A DNA stretch of 44,597 bases from Smittium mucronatum (GCA_001953115.1 LSSL01000514.1:1-44597); one strand, 5' to 3'; shown: positions 25,640-37,985, numbered from the stretch's first letter. Notes: generated by a model from the sequence alone, not told the origin. Translations and numbers: made by a program.

Positions 25640-26580
25640 GAATGTTTCTTGGGTTGGTAAAAGCTGCATCCCCCATAAAAGTTTATTCAAAACTCTTTTA
25701 AACAGATTCCCATCTTTTCTTCCAACTATTTTCCTAATTTTTTTAGAAACATGGAAATAGCAATTTGTTTTTTGATTGATTATACCGAATTCATCAAATT
25801 CATTTTTTATTTGTATAGAAAAGTCTGGTACTAAGTTTTTTATGCTCCAAAGTAAACCATAACTTTCTAATTGAGATTTTAAAGTTCAAAGTGCCCATAA
25901 ATATGAGTACCTATCATCTCTACTGACACTTAAGATTGATATGGGAATGAATTTTTGGTTTATGTCTGTAAATTTTTTAATGATAATAGGATAATATCCC
26001 TATATAATTTTTAATTTAGAGTTTATATGTAGATTATAGGACTTTTATAAAAAAATTATTCAATTTTTTGAAGTTATTAATGCTCTTATATTTTATATAT
26101 CTCTAGAATAGTCAGAAATATAGGGGGATTCAAAATCCTACCCCCTAAGGTATTTTTTGCAGATTTCTTTGAAAGTTTCAGTTGTAACTAATCTCAAATT
26201 AGCCGAATTAAGTTTATTTTTATTCAATATATTATTCGATATTTTTTATATTTTGGGTATTCCCAGAATTATTCCGTCATCTTTTAGTTTTCTTTTAATC
26301 ATACTAGATTTTACCCCAAGACCGTAAAGATCCAAAATATCTTTTTTTTTAAATAATGATTAGAGTCTCTATGGCAGTCGTGGTGATGTTAATTTAATTT
26401 TAATTTTGTAATTCTTCCATCTTCAAACCTATTAAATCTTGCCTTTAAAACGCGCTTAATAAATTTAGAGTTGTAACAGCGTTAAACAGTAGGATATAGT
26501 TTTTTTGATTTCTTGGAATATTCAACCTTCAAAAATCGGCTTTTATTTTTATATACATCATTTTCGGCCAAATTAAATTC
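25640..26580 (-). pseudogene. Decayed MULE-type transposase with zinc-finger-like N-terminus
   Basis: Read from 26580 down on the minus strand, with stops and frameshifts. A basic N-terminal region contains a stop where a Trp would be expected, followed by RCYN, then VLKARFNRFEDGRI, then HHHDCH, which resembles the WRC..CKAR..HNH zinc-binding module (FLYWCH/WRKY-like) at the start of many MULE transposases. A frameshift sits in the A9 run (T9 on plus, 26342-26350), and the frame continues as DILDLYGLGVKSSMIKRKL. The MULE catalytic core appears near 25990-25700: DINQKFIPISILSVS, then LVPDFSIQIKNEF (the second acidic residue), then CYFHVSKKIRK (the CxFH..q..+k motif). The first catalytic Asp region is not readable. 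At least five in-frame stops make it non-functional. No terminal inverted repeats were located. Confidence 0.62.
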
Positions 26581-29500
26581 AATAATTTTAAAATTACTAA
26601 TAAAAATAGTTTTTTGGTTAAATAAAAATGTGTTACACGAAATATAATCTTAAAAATGTTCAAAATTTTACTATTTAATTATAATATCAGCGTCATAAAT
26701 TCAGCTAATTATAATTATATATTTTTATATTAACAATATAATTTGCTGTTTTTTTTTTTTATAAATTTAATCAATTTTTACACTTAAATTTTCTTTTTCA
26801 GGTTTTTCTTCTTGGACATTACCTAAATGTTTCTTTAAATTTTAGCACAGTATAGTTAATTCTTCATTTATTGGATTTAATTCGCGTAATTATCTAATTA
26901 TGTTCATTCGTTGAATAAAATTATATTCACTTTTAAAAATGCTCATATAAATGAAATAATTTCCTAAAATATACATAGAAAAAATTGGATTCACGCTATT
27001 TATAAAATTTAAGATATAAAGAATGATATTTATTTCTTTCGTTATAAAATTTATATAAATTATTTTAAATTATTTAATTCAGAAAAAAAAAGGCTATCAG
27101 AAAACCAAAATTATAAAGCTAAGGATAAAGATAAATTTAAATGAATTTTGTTTTTTTATTATTTGAATTTAATAAACGCCGTTTTATTTTATGAAAAAAT
27201 TCAAAAAATACTTTTTTTAAGCTTGATTAATTTTGAATAAAAAAAATCTTGCTAAGAAATCAATTTCTAGTTTAATTAGTTATTTTGACATATTTTGTAT
27301 ATTTGTCTTATTTTTTCCTATTATCAATTAAAAAGCTCTCAAAATAATGATTTTTTTGTCTTCAGATACAATTGATTGCGAAAATAGGAAAAATCAAGAG
27401 TATCATAATTTGAGGATCTTACTACACCTTTTTTTTTTCATTTATATAAACAATTTTTTTTTAGTATTAAATTCGCATAGTTTTCTTTAAGACGAATTTC
27501 GAGTTTGAAAAACTTTTTATCAATAAAATTTAAGATTTATGTTCTTATAACCTAATTTACATCAGTAATTTTATAAGAGATACTCAAATTGTTTGATTTT
27601 ATTGATCCGATAAATTCCTTACCAACCTAAAAACAATTTATTATCCATATGAGTCAATATTTCAAAAGTTTTGAATTTTTAACATGAACTGAAATATAAA
27701 TTTTTATTATTTATGCTGTTTATACTAAAATCAAAAAATAATGAAAATTAATATTAATCAATTAATTTTATTATTGAAATTTCAACAAAAATATTTTATC
27801 AATAAATATTTTATTTTATCTAATTAGGTATTGGAGGGTTGGGTGTTTAAAAAAAATAGTTGCACAAGTAATAAAATTAAATTTACTTATATATACATAA
27901 AATAAATAATGTGCATTTTGCATTTGTTAAATATAAATTTTTTATGCTATCGGAGAAGTTAAACTGATTGAAATATTTATCAGAACCTATAAAAATTTAA
28001 TTATTATTCTAGATTTTACCAAAAGATAATATGAAATTTTAAATTTTTTTTTAACTTTTTACAAGTGATCATTATACCTATATTACTTTTAATCTAATTA
28101 GAGACATGGATTTTATGTCGGTAAATTTAAAAATATGGCAGTATGCAGCAAATAAACTTATTTGATATCCAAAATGCAACAGTAAAAGAAATATAAAAAT
28201 TTACAGTTTAAAAAAATAATCACACAATAAATGCTTGTTATTATAAGGTTGAAAATTTTTAAATTAAAATTAAAAATAATAATTATATAGCTAAAAAATC
28301 CAATTTTTTATAATAATGGTATTATATTGGAGAAAAATTCATATTTTATTTAATAATCACGCCAAGCGAATAAATAAAAGAAAAGTATTTTTATAAAATC
28401 GCAGAAAAAAATAAAGCCGCAATATATACTGATTTCGATAAAATAAAATGTAAAATTAAGATTTTTTTTTTTTTAGAATTTTTTTTTCAGACTAAAATTA
28501 TACTTTTTCAAAAAAAAACGGATATTATTGGGTATATCACATTTAATAGAAAATTAAAAGAGTATTTTATAGCCAATCGAGCTTATTTTATACAGAACCT
28601 TTATTTTAATATGCATTGTAATTAATTGAGAAAATATTTTATTTTAATTATGTTTCAAAAAAAATTATCAAGGAAAATTTTTTATCCAATAAAAATTAAA
28701 GAGTGTGTATAAAATGTTAGGGAATTATATTGGAAGGTTAATAATGGGTTTTTTTTTATTGAACTGACAAATTTAGATTTTCTTTTGGTTTAAAAAATCG
28801 GTAGAAAATAATTTATTTCAGCCGAAAAAATCATTTCTTAATTTCGTTGAAGTAATTCTTATCGGAAATACCAATTTTTTCGATTTTTTGGAAAAAAATT
28901 CAAAAAAAGTTAAATTGTACATGAAAACGTATCAGAAAGATAAAAAGTATAAAAAATTGTAATTTGAGTATAAATTTTCAAAAAAATAGTGAAAAAATCG
29001 TTGATATTATACTTTTTGACTATAATAATTTCAATATTCATCAAAAAAAGTATTAAAAGGTTAAAAAAATGACAATAATTTCAATCCATGCCCACTGGTA
29101 AAATGATGAAGTCTCCCAAATAAAATAAAATATATGTGAGATTTGCTTAAAAAAATTGAAAAATCATTATTATCAAAAAAAAATGTATATAAAGAAAAGT
29201 GGGTAAAAAAAAACCATATCAAAATCTCACCTTTTTGTGGTTATATCAGTTTTCCGTAATAGTATAAAGTCAGAAAAATGAATTCTAGGGGAAATTAGTA
29301 TAACATCTAATAATTTTTTTAAAAAAATTATGGCTTTAAAGTGTAATGTGAAATAAAATCACTTTAAAACGAAAAAAAAACGCTGAATTTAAGCATAACT
29401 AAGCGGGAGTGTTTAGTATAGTTTTTTTTTAAAACTTTGATCACGAGTTTTATCCTGTAAATAAATATGTCTTTGACGATTTAAAATTGTATTTGTTTTA

Positions 29501-30059
29501 TAAAAACGCCACATATTTAATATACTATATTGTATTAAAAATTAACCAAATAATGATGTTTAATAAGATGTATAATTGAGCATATCCTCTAATACACTAT
29601 GTACCCAAGCTTTTAATAAATTTAATATAATAATAAATAGTTAACCAATAAATAAATAAATGAATCACCTGAAAAAAACTGGAGAAAATCCAAAAAGCTA
29701 AATCTACACCTCCCACCCTTATAAACCGATAATACTTCAAAAAATATTCATTTCATTTTTTAATTTTAATAGTTTAGACTTTTTTTAGAGATTTTTAACC
29801 TGAATAAAACATCCAATCATTTTTGCGCTTCTTCCTTTTTTTCCCGATTTGATAGTTTAAAAAAAAATCAAAGTTGTTTTTCAATTTCAGTAAATTTTCC
29901 CAAAAAAGAAACAGAATAAAAATTAAATTACCCTTTATTCAACTTTAATTTAATGATAATTAGAAAATTATGCAAACTCAGCTGTTACTAACAAGACGAA
30001 GAAAAAATAAACCAATTTCTTCAAGCTCCAAAGGATCTTTTTATATTTTTGGAGAGAAA
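26581..30059. other. AT-rich desert without a recognised feature
   Basis: I see nothing codable. Long A and T runs are frequent, and a T7A7 palindrome lies near 29314-29327. The stretch 29040-29300 is slightly less AT-rich but every frame is broken. Confidence 0.45.
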
Positions 30060-30670
30060 AAAATCCATCGAATTATATTTTTATAGTGTCACATTGTTTT
30101 CACAGTTACAGATATATCACACTGAGCTCGAATTCCTCCATAATATGCTCAAATTTTTTAAACTTAAAGTGTTTGAGGATCGATTTACCTAGAATGGTTT
30201 TGAAAGAAAAATTAAGAGAAGTGTTCTGTATTTGGATAAAAAGTTGTTTGATAGATTAAACCCATCTTAAACTATAGCTATCAGTAATATTCATAAATAG
30301 AGAGGGGAATCAGCGAAAAAAAAAGTCCTTAGAACGCTTTTGAGATATTTGGTTCAGCAAAAGGGTCGTATATAGAACCAGCTTTTGAAAGAAAATATGA
30401 GATTGAAATTTAGATTAAGCAATTTTTACCCAACGTGAAATCAAAACATCAAAAAACAGGTTAATAATAAGTATTTTTTCAGGGTATGAACAGCAGAAAA
30501 AGAAGTTAAAATCTATTTAGAGCTGTAGCTTCACCTCAGTAATTGGACTCTGAACAAGAAATAGGGCTGAAGAGATATTTCAGGATTTCATGGATAAAAA
30601 ATATTGGTAAAAGAACATAAAATACGATTCTACAGATTGGATAGTGATTTGGTATCAAATAATTTATAAT
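30060..30670 (+). pseudogene. Possible decayed gene with a Myb/SANT-like repeat
   Basis: A plus-strand frame reads in a protein-like way with frequent stops, e.g. KKKVLRTLLRYLVQQKGR. The best part is 30487-30607: a TGA where the first Trp of a Myb repeat would be, then TAEKEVKIYLEL, a stop, LHLSNW (Trp codon 30544-30546), and after a one-base frameshift TRNRAEEIFQDFMDKKYW (Trp codon 30605-30607). The spacings between the three positions, 18 and about 19 residues, are the classic Myb spacings, and a TGG to TGA change would explain the first. The sequence is non-functional as it stands. The call is uncertain because the stop density is not far below chance for this composition. Confidence 0.35.
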
Positions 30671-32848
30671 AATTTATAATTTAAAAGAAAATTTTGAAAT
30701 GAGTGGAGACCGGATTGAGTCTGAAAATGTAAAACATAGTATGAATCACATATAGGATTTGTGTTTTTGCTTAATAACCATGCCTAATTGGCATATTAAT
30801 CCGAGGTGGCAAAATTTTCTGTCAGATAATCTCGTTTACTGTTCTATACTCAAAGTTAATTTTATAAAATGATTGCTATGATTCATTAATATACTCTATT
30901 ATGGATTTTTTTCTTTGGAGCGACTCGAGTCCTCATTTTAGGGGGTGGATTTCTTTATGCAGCTAGAAAAAATATATTGAAGAAATTCTTGTAATATTTT
31001 TCATTTATAGAACTGTGGAGAGTGTAAATTCTAAAGGCCATCCCTGGATTCTTTCAAAGAGATAAAAATGATGGGAATCCTAAGTAAATTTACTAAACAT
31101 AATATCTGTTTACCTTTTATTATGTCTAACAATGCCGGTTTCGTAAACAAAGGAATGGAACCTATTTGAAATGGGTTGCTTTTTCATCGAATATGATATT
31201 TATTCAGCCTGAAATTCTATAAAGATGCTGCTAAAAGATAAAATTAAGGCTTATTTATTTTTTTGTGGATTCAATAATTTTTTGATGACTTGCCATGTAT
31301 GCTCATTTTCATCAGAAAAGGAAAGCAAAATAGGTACAAGATTTCAATTTCTAAAGATATTAGAATTAATAGATTCTCCAGCTTTCAGCATCCTTAGCTC
31401 GCATAATTTTTTTTAAGTGGAAATAAAATAATACATTCTATTGATAAAAACAGGGTATAATAACTTAATAGCAATCAAGCTAATTTTTAATTCCAGATTG
31501 CTTTTACCATCGATTTACTTTAATTTATTACAAGCCACTTTGAAATGAAGCCACATCGATTTTTTAAAGCTAACTTGTTGAGATTATGAGCTAGGATTCA
31601 TAAAATAACACCCTTATAGTGATGAATCCACAAAAAAGTATTGTAAAAAAAAAAACCTTTTCTATAAAATTATATCTAAATATTATTGTATACCTTTTGT
31701 ACTTGGAATCCATCAATAAATTAACTTATAAATATTTAATAAGTTTTTTCCCACTAATTTATCATCATTTTAAGCTTTAGATTTATTATATTAACATTTT
31801 TTATTATCAGCGGTTTATTATCTTTGGAATAGTTGATTATTAACCGATTTTTTGCAAATTTCACATTCGAGATCTTTAAAAATCCCATCTTTTTTTTTTT
31901 TTTTTTAAAAAAAATGGCTAATTTGAAGTCATAATATCATCTCACTTATAATTTTATTACACTTATATTTTAAGGACCTCACATTTTAATGGTCGCAGCT
32001 GTAAATATTTAAATATAAGTCAATTTAAATATCCAATACCACTAGAACTTTAAGTGATTACACCGTTTGACTGTTAATTTAAATATATCAAAATCACAGA
32101 AATTTATCTCTAGTAATATATATTTTTTTCCAACTTTGAGTAATAAATATAATCCTTAGACTTTATGAAAAATATGATTTTCTCTCACTATTGCGTTTTC
32201 TAGTTTTAATTTTTAAATTAATTGCATAAAAAAATTTATATAAACACTGTTCAAATTTCTAATTAGGATAATATAGAAACGAAAATGATTTTTTATTTTT
32301 TTCAATAGAAATGACCAAATTTAATTTAAAAAATCAATTGGATACAACTAATCAATGGTTTTTTAGGTGAAAATGATCAGAAACAAAACGCCCGTTAAAT
32401 AAAGAAATCTCCAAATGCTGAAAGAGCTAAAAGAAATCGAAAACCCCATATTTTAAGGATATTCATTTCAAAATGATATGTATTTTCAAAAATTGATTTG
32501 TAGGCGATTCGGAGATGAAGGGTTTAGAACCAATAAAAAAAAATCCAATAAATGATCTTTTGAGCTTTAGCATAAAATAACCCTTGAGCTATTTGAAGAC
32601 AATTTATTATAATCCAGAAATTAAATAAACAATTAAATGATATAAGTACCTTGGGAATTAGTTATTTACCCCCCACCCCTTTAAAGTTAATAAAAGTTGG
32701 GGAGAATCGTTTATATATTTGAAAAACATCAATGGATATTTTAGTTTATATTCGATATCATGCACAAATTTGCGAAAGGGAATTCAGGTAGTGATCTAGG
32801 ATTATTATCAATACCATATTTTGTCGCAATCTTGCAAAAAAATTAATT
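30671..32848. other. Desert with fragments of protein-like sequence
   Basis: Less AT-rich than the central desert. A 63-codon frame (31225-31416 plus), and a stop-interrupted frame just upstream (about 31050-31230, reading SLDSFKEIKMMGILSKFTKHN), may be relics of the same lost gene as the Myb-like fragment, but I recognise no family. A long T run followed by A8 occurs at 31890-31914. Confidence 0.3.
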
Positions 32849-33240
32849 ATGGATTATATCGATAATCGGTACAGATCTGAATGGATTAATAGAAAGTCGA
32901 ACTAAAAAAAAGACAGGATTGATTTTAATTATACAATCATTTTTATGTGTACAAGCTGGGATTGGAGAAGTAAATTAAGCTATTTTTTGGAGCGGTGAGG
33001 CACACTAGTGGTTGATTTTCAAGTTTTTAAAGCTTACAGAGAGCCAAAACTTCTCCACTTATAAGCTTCGATGGTTAAAAGCGAAACACTTTTCACGCCA
33101 AAAAAAGTGTGCAAAGAGTACATTATTCGCACCTCTTGTAAAATTCTATTTGAAGATAATTATGCGTAGAAAGCAGCGTAGACGATTTCAAGTCATTGAT
33201 AACCAAATAATTTCCATTTTTTTATGTAGAAAACCGTAAT
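32849..33240 (+). pseudogene. Stop-interrupted unidentified coding relic
   Basis: From an ATG at 32849 one plus-strand frame stays protein-like for about 100 codons with only a few stops, e.g. GTLVVDFQVFKAYREPKLL and MVKSETLFTPKKVCKEYI. A different frame (33012-33239) is open for 75 codons. The base composition is closer to coding than the flanks. I do not recognise the family; it could belong to the same element as the transposase relic about 900 nt downstream. Confidence 0.25.
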
Positions 33241-34080
33241 TCAAAAGTTAGTATCATATTGGTAGTGTATAATAAATAGGATACTCACAGTATTGATATA
33301 CCGGGTAACGAGCAGCAAGTATAGCGCTATGACCCAATTATTATTATTACAATATCTATCTAAATACAATATCTTTAATATAAAGCGTAATATCAGTAAA
33401 AGTAATTGTAAGATATTATAAAAATGTAGTGGATAGAGGGTCAAGAGAGAAGCTTTGATCCAATCATTTAGTAAAAAAATCAGTGTATCGTTTCATAGAG
33501 CAATTTTTTTAAGAATTTAAAAGTTTCTTAATCTATTGTAATTTTTTATAAAATAGGGTATTAAAATGTCTAATTGTGTTTATGAATTTACTTTTGGTTC
33601 TAATATTATAACTATTGTGACCAGTTAACCATTTCTTGTTTTAATTTAGTAATAAATTTTGGAAGTGCTTCAATTATTCATGATCCAGTCTCTCATGGGT
33701 GAATGAGAAAGTTGAAAAACAGTTCATCTATACTTTCAACCATCCAGGATATGAGATCAAAAGCTTCATCAAGCATTAGAGGAGTATTGTCCGATGAGGG
33801 GGGGGGGGTTTGTTGCACATCTTTTGGAGATAAATATAATATTAAAAAGTAAAATTTCCAAATAAAAATAAATGGATGAATCAAAAAGTTTTTTAGCAAT
33901 AATGTGTGAGCATTTATTTGAATGATATTGAATAACAACCGCATCTATTTTGGGATAATTATTTCATAATTTTTGGATTTCAAAAATCATTTCAGAAAAT
34001 ATAGGCGCAAAACGGCTAGTAACAGTTTAAATGGTTAGTTCCACCAATTACTAATTTTGGGAGCTTTAAATGTCATTATT
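33241..34080. other. Spacer with a G11 tract
   Basis: It contains G11 at 33798-33808. A minus-strand frame (33693-33944) reads LMLDEAFDLISWMVESIDEL, which has an amphipathic-helix look but matches nothing I know. No supported gene. Confidence 0.3.
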
Positions 34081-34440
34081 TGGTGAATGCTTAGAATTCA
34101 GGAACGTAATGATAAAATGCTGGGAAAAAAAGGAGATAAAACAAAGCATTCTGAATACCTAGCCAACCAGAACATTAAGAAAGCAGAGTGGTGCAAGGAG
34201 CACAGCATTTCAGAATCGATTCTTCAAAGCGGATTGTGCTTTATTAGTGAGCTGCATGAAAATGACTAACTAAATCGTCAACAGCTGAAAAAAAGTGTCA
34301 GCAATTCGCCAAAACCGCTTGAAGGGCAAATAATCGATTGAAAGAATCAAAGTCTAGAGGATCGAAGCTATTTGGTTGGTCATTTCATCAGAGAACTATA
34401 AATCGCCATGGATGGTTTCAGCAAATGGTAGTTAGTTCTG
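34081..34440 (+). pseudogene. Decayed Tc1/mariner-type transposase C-terminus
   Basis: The plus-strand frame from 34087 reads KHSEYLANQNIKKAEW, then CKEHSIS, then ELHEND followed by a stop at the position of the conserved Trp, then LKKSVSNSPKPLEGQIID. In order this matches the Tc1/mariner C-terminal third: the H of the D..H motif, a W...h.I helix, the SPDLNPIE.LW box (degraded, D/E retained only in part) and the following K-rich helix. Similarity continues across frames as RIEAIWLV / YLVGHFIRE, the usual L(I)..SM..R tail. Stops and frameshifts make it dead. It ends about 250 nt before the TRP2 start codon, so it now lies in that gene's upstream region. Confidence 0.5.
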
Positions 34441-34689
34441 AGGAGTCATCTATACTATTGACAAATAGGGACATTTTGTGGAGACGATGTCTAGATTTGG
34501 AGATAGTGAGGAGATTTGATGATACTTTTTAAGCTACCGAAGCTCAAAGATAAAACGGGTATTTCGATTATATAAATATCCATAGGCGGCTTGTTAAGCT
34601 CTAGAACGGTCGTATTATTATCAAAATTTCAGGCTATACGCAAAGACCCATCAACCATTATTTTATAGTTTATTCCACACTTTTTGAAG

Positions 34690-36428
34690 ATGGTAAGCAT
34701 AAAATTATTGTCAAAACACGCAATATGTTATATCTTTTGAAATATTGATAGAATAAGCCCAGTATCACTTTTGATCAGCTCAAATTGGCTGTCCAAAACT
34801 CAGTTGGAAACACCGTCCCTATTACCAAAACTTTGAATTCAGATTTAATAACTCCGGTTCTGGCTTATATGCGATTATCTGAAAATAACAAGTATTCTTT
34901 CCTGCTAGAGTCCGTCATTGGAAAAGATTTCAACGGGAGATACTCTATTTTAGGAAGTGGTACGCTGAAAAATGACTTTTTCGACTTTTTCCTTTTTGCA
35001 CTTTTTTTAGCAAAACCTTTTTACTAATTTGTTTTACGTATCTTAAAACAGCTCCTTCAAAGACCTTGATAGTGGGTCCTGGTCGTGAGCTTCAAGGGGA
35101 TCCATTAATTCATTTGGAGAAGGAATTGAACAAGACTAAATACATCGTTGAACCTGAGATCCCAATTTTACAAGGTATAGTATTTCTATACCTTTTTCTT
35201 ATTTCATTTAAACTCACTATTTTTTGGGTTTACAATCGTAGTTTCCGGGGGTGCTTTTGGATATATTGGATATGATTGTGTCCAGTATTTCGAGCCAAAA
35301 ACAGCCTGTGAGTTAAATGATACTTTGGGTCTTCCAGATTCCATATTTTTGATTTGCGATGATTTGGTTGTTTTCGATCACCTTTTTAAACAGTTTAGTG
35401 TTATTACTCATTTAAGAATTCCTAATGGATTCAACTTTGAGACTGATCAGAATGCTCTCCTAGATTGCTACAACAATTCAATTAAAACTTTGGACAGAAT
35501 GATATCCATTCTTACTAGTGATCGGATACCTTTCCCAAAGCAAGGTAAAATTGTCCTAGGTAATGACTTTAAGTTCCTTACCGGCCAAAAGAATTATGAA
35601 AGCATGGTAGTCAAAATGAAAGAACACATAGGAAAGGGTGATATTTTCCAAGCTGTCCCATCGCAAAGAATAAGTAGACCCACTTCTCTCCACCCTTTCA
35701 ACGTATACAGACATCTGTGTACTGTTAACCCTTCTCCATATATGTTCTACTTTGACTTTGGAGATTTCCAAATAGTTGGAGCATCCCCAGAAATGTTGGC
35801 TAGAGTTGAAAAAGGAAAGCTTTACAATCATCCCATTGCTGGAACCGTCCACAGGGGTAAGACTGAAGAGGAAGACAAGAGACTAGCTGATGGTCTTCTC
35901 GCAGATAAAAAGGAAAGAGCCGAACATGTTATGCTTGTTGATCTGGGCCGCAATGATTTGAATAGAGTTTGTAAGCCCGGATCCGTATCTGTTGACAAAA
36001 TTATGCAGCCAGAGTATTTCTCCCACGTTATTCATATCACCAGTAGTATTTCAGGTGATCTCAGAGAAGATAAAACTTGCTTCGATGCATTCAGATCCAC
36101 CCTTCCTGCAGGTACTCTTTCTGGAGCTCCTAAGGTTAGGGCAGTCCAACTCATTTACGAAGCTGAAAAGGAGAAACGTGGAGTTTATGGCGGTGCAGTA
36201 GGTCATTTCCAGTACAATGGAGATATGGACACATGTATTGCAATCAGGACGATGGTGTTTAAGGATGGAGTTTCTTATTTACAAGCAGGTGGGGGTATTG
36301 TATACGATTCCGTCCCAGAGCACGAATGGATCGAAACCCAAAACAAGTCAATGTCCAATATCAAGACTTTGAGCATCGCAGAAGAGTATTACCACAATCT
36401 TCAAACTCTATCAGCGAGCCATGACTAA
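34690..36428 (+). CDS. TRP2: Anthranilate synthase component I
   Basis: Converts chorismate and an ammonia donor to anthranilate, the first committed step of tryptophan synthesis; the glutamine amidotransferase partner (Trp3 type) is not in this window. Exons are 34690-34692 (the ATG alone), 34752-34959, 35052-35174 and 35242-36428, giving 506 residues, essentially the yeast length. Introns are 59, 92 and 67 nt, all GT..AG, and every junction restores conserved sequence. Feedback-site motif LLES (52-55) in YSFLLESVIG is intact, so tryptophan inhibition is expected. Chorismate-enzyme motifs: HVMLVDLGRND (340-350), PIAGT (309-313), PAGTLSGAPK (400-409) and AGGGIVYDS (460-468). The start is inferred: exon 2 opens right after an AG acceptor with NKPSITFDQLK and its next in-frame ATG is too late (about codon 41). 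ATG|GTAAGC 59 nt upstream supplies the initiator in phase 0. Confidence 0.95.
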
Positions 36429-37985
36429 CTTGGGTTTTTTTTAGTATTGTATCCACTTGTTTTATTATTTTTATTCTAGATTTACCGGTTTCTTAATTTG
36501 ATTAAACCTTATGAGACCTATATAGTAATATTTTTATCAAATGTCGTTTTTACTTTGAGGTATTATTATTATAGTAATCAATAGATCTTTAGCTATAAAA
36601 ATGTTATAAATACTCTGATTTCAGATTGTCGGCGGGAATCTACCAGAAAATCGAGAGTATCCGAGATAATGGTAATCATCTTACTTAACTCTCCAATATA
36701 TTTTAAATTGAGTTCTTAGATGCAAAAACTTTGCAGTAGATTAAGACCAATAAAAAGCTATGTTTCTAACCTAACAGTTTCACCCATAAAAGATATTGAT
36801 AGTCTTGAAGCGTTTCTTGATATATTTTTTATTTTAGCTTCGGTATTAAGCCATGCCACCTTTGGGGTTTGAAAAGTTATCTAAAATATACTATTGCCCC
36901 AAAATATCGAGTGTTAATTTATATTACTTTTTTGAAATTGAAAGTACTGATATAGACTGATCCTTTGCTATACAGTTTTTACCACCTTCATAAATTTGAA
37001 AATATGTTTAGATGTTAGTATCTAAGCTTACCCGGCAATAAAAAATCCTAAGCCTCAAAAAACTATTGCCGAATACAAAATATTAATAGATAGCCAATAA
37101 AATATGATTTTTTTCCCAACATTCATTCGTTCACTCAGGATATGAATTAGTAATTGGTTACTAAAATTATTTTGCCAATAAGTTGAATAAAGGAAAATAG
37201 TCAAGACTCAAAAAGTATCCCCCAAAATAATGTATCGAATAATCAGCGTTATAGCCAATACTTACCTTTTAACAAAAAAAATATTGCACCTTTCTGGGCT
37301 CAAAAATATTGAGATCTTATTTGACAAGTAAACATTTTCTATTCGATGAAATATAAAATTAATTCAGTTGATAACATTAATTTTTTATTTAATTTTTGTG
37401 TTTTTGAGAAATGAAATGTATTTTTGTACCAATTACTCTATAAAATTATCTCTTTGTTCACTGTTAGGGCAAATCACGCTATTTTGTATGGCCAATATAT
37501 ATCTTGCTGCGATTTCTTCTACGGTAAATTTATTTTCTATTATGTTCAAAAACCAATTTATCAAATAGGCAACTTTAAATTTTAGCGAATAAAAGTATTT
37601 AAAGACACACTGAGTGTAAAAATGTTCAAAACTAAAGGGGTCAAATCATCATTTGCGCGCTGAAAAATGTATATAAAGATTTAGCCAATTAGTCTTGGAA
37701 TATTATACATTAACCAATGGATGTATCTGTGCTTCTAAGACTGAGTTGAAAATTTTTTTTTTTTACAATTTTTTTTAAATGTAATTTAAAAATTTCGATT
37801 CCAAGAAAAGAAATGTGATTTATATAGAAAGTCTACTTTATATTTGCATTTAAAGAACTCTGAGGAAATCATCCTTATAAGTTGTCCAAAATCTTGTATC
37901 AAAATATACCTTGATTTTAGACGTCTCGCTGTCCCTTAAAAAATAAACCTTTAATAATACGCATTTTTTTCAAAAAGCTTTGAAA
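36429..37985. other. Intergenic region TRP2/ENP1
   Basis: It holds the TRP2 3' UTR and the ENP1 promoter. A 66-codon hydrophobic frame (37368-37568 plus) probably reflects AT-rich sequence read as Leu/Ile/Phe. Nothing else was seen. Confidence 0.5.

Noticed and set aside
34338..34532. Downstream frame with SSEES...WRR read as a Tc1 first-Asp region
   Set aside because: In Tc1/mariner transposases that region must precede the KHT and SPDLNPIE segments, but here it would follow them on the same strand. The C-terminal reading of the preceding sequence is the better explanation.
37368..37568. 66-codon hydrophobic frame between TRP2 and ENP1
   Set aside because: T-rich DNA reads as Leu/Phe/Ile by default. 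It has no charged ends or motif that would support a membrane protein.
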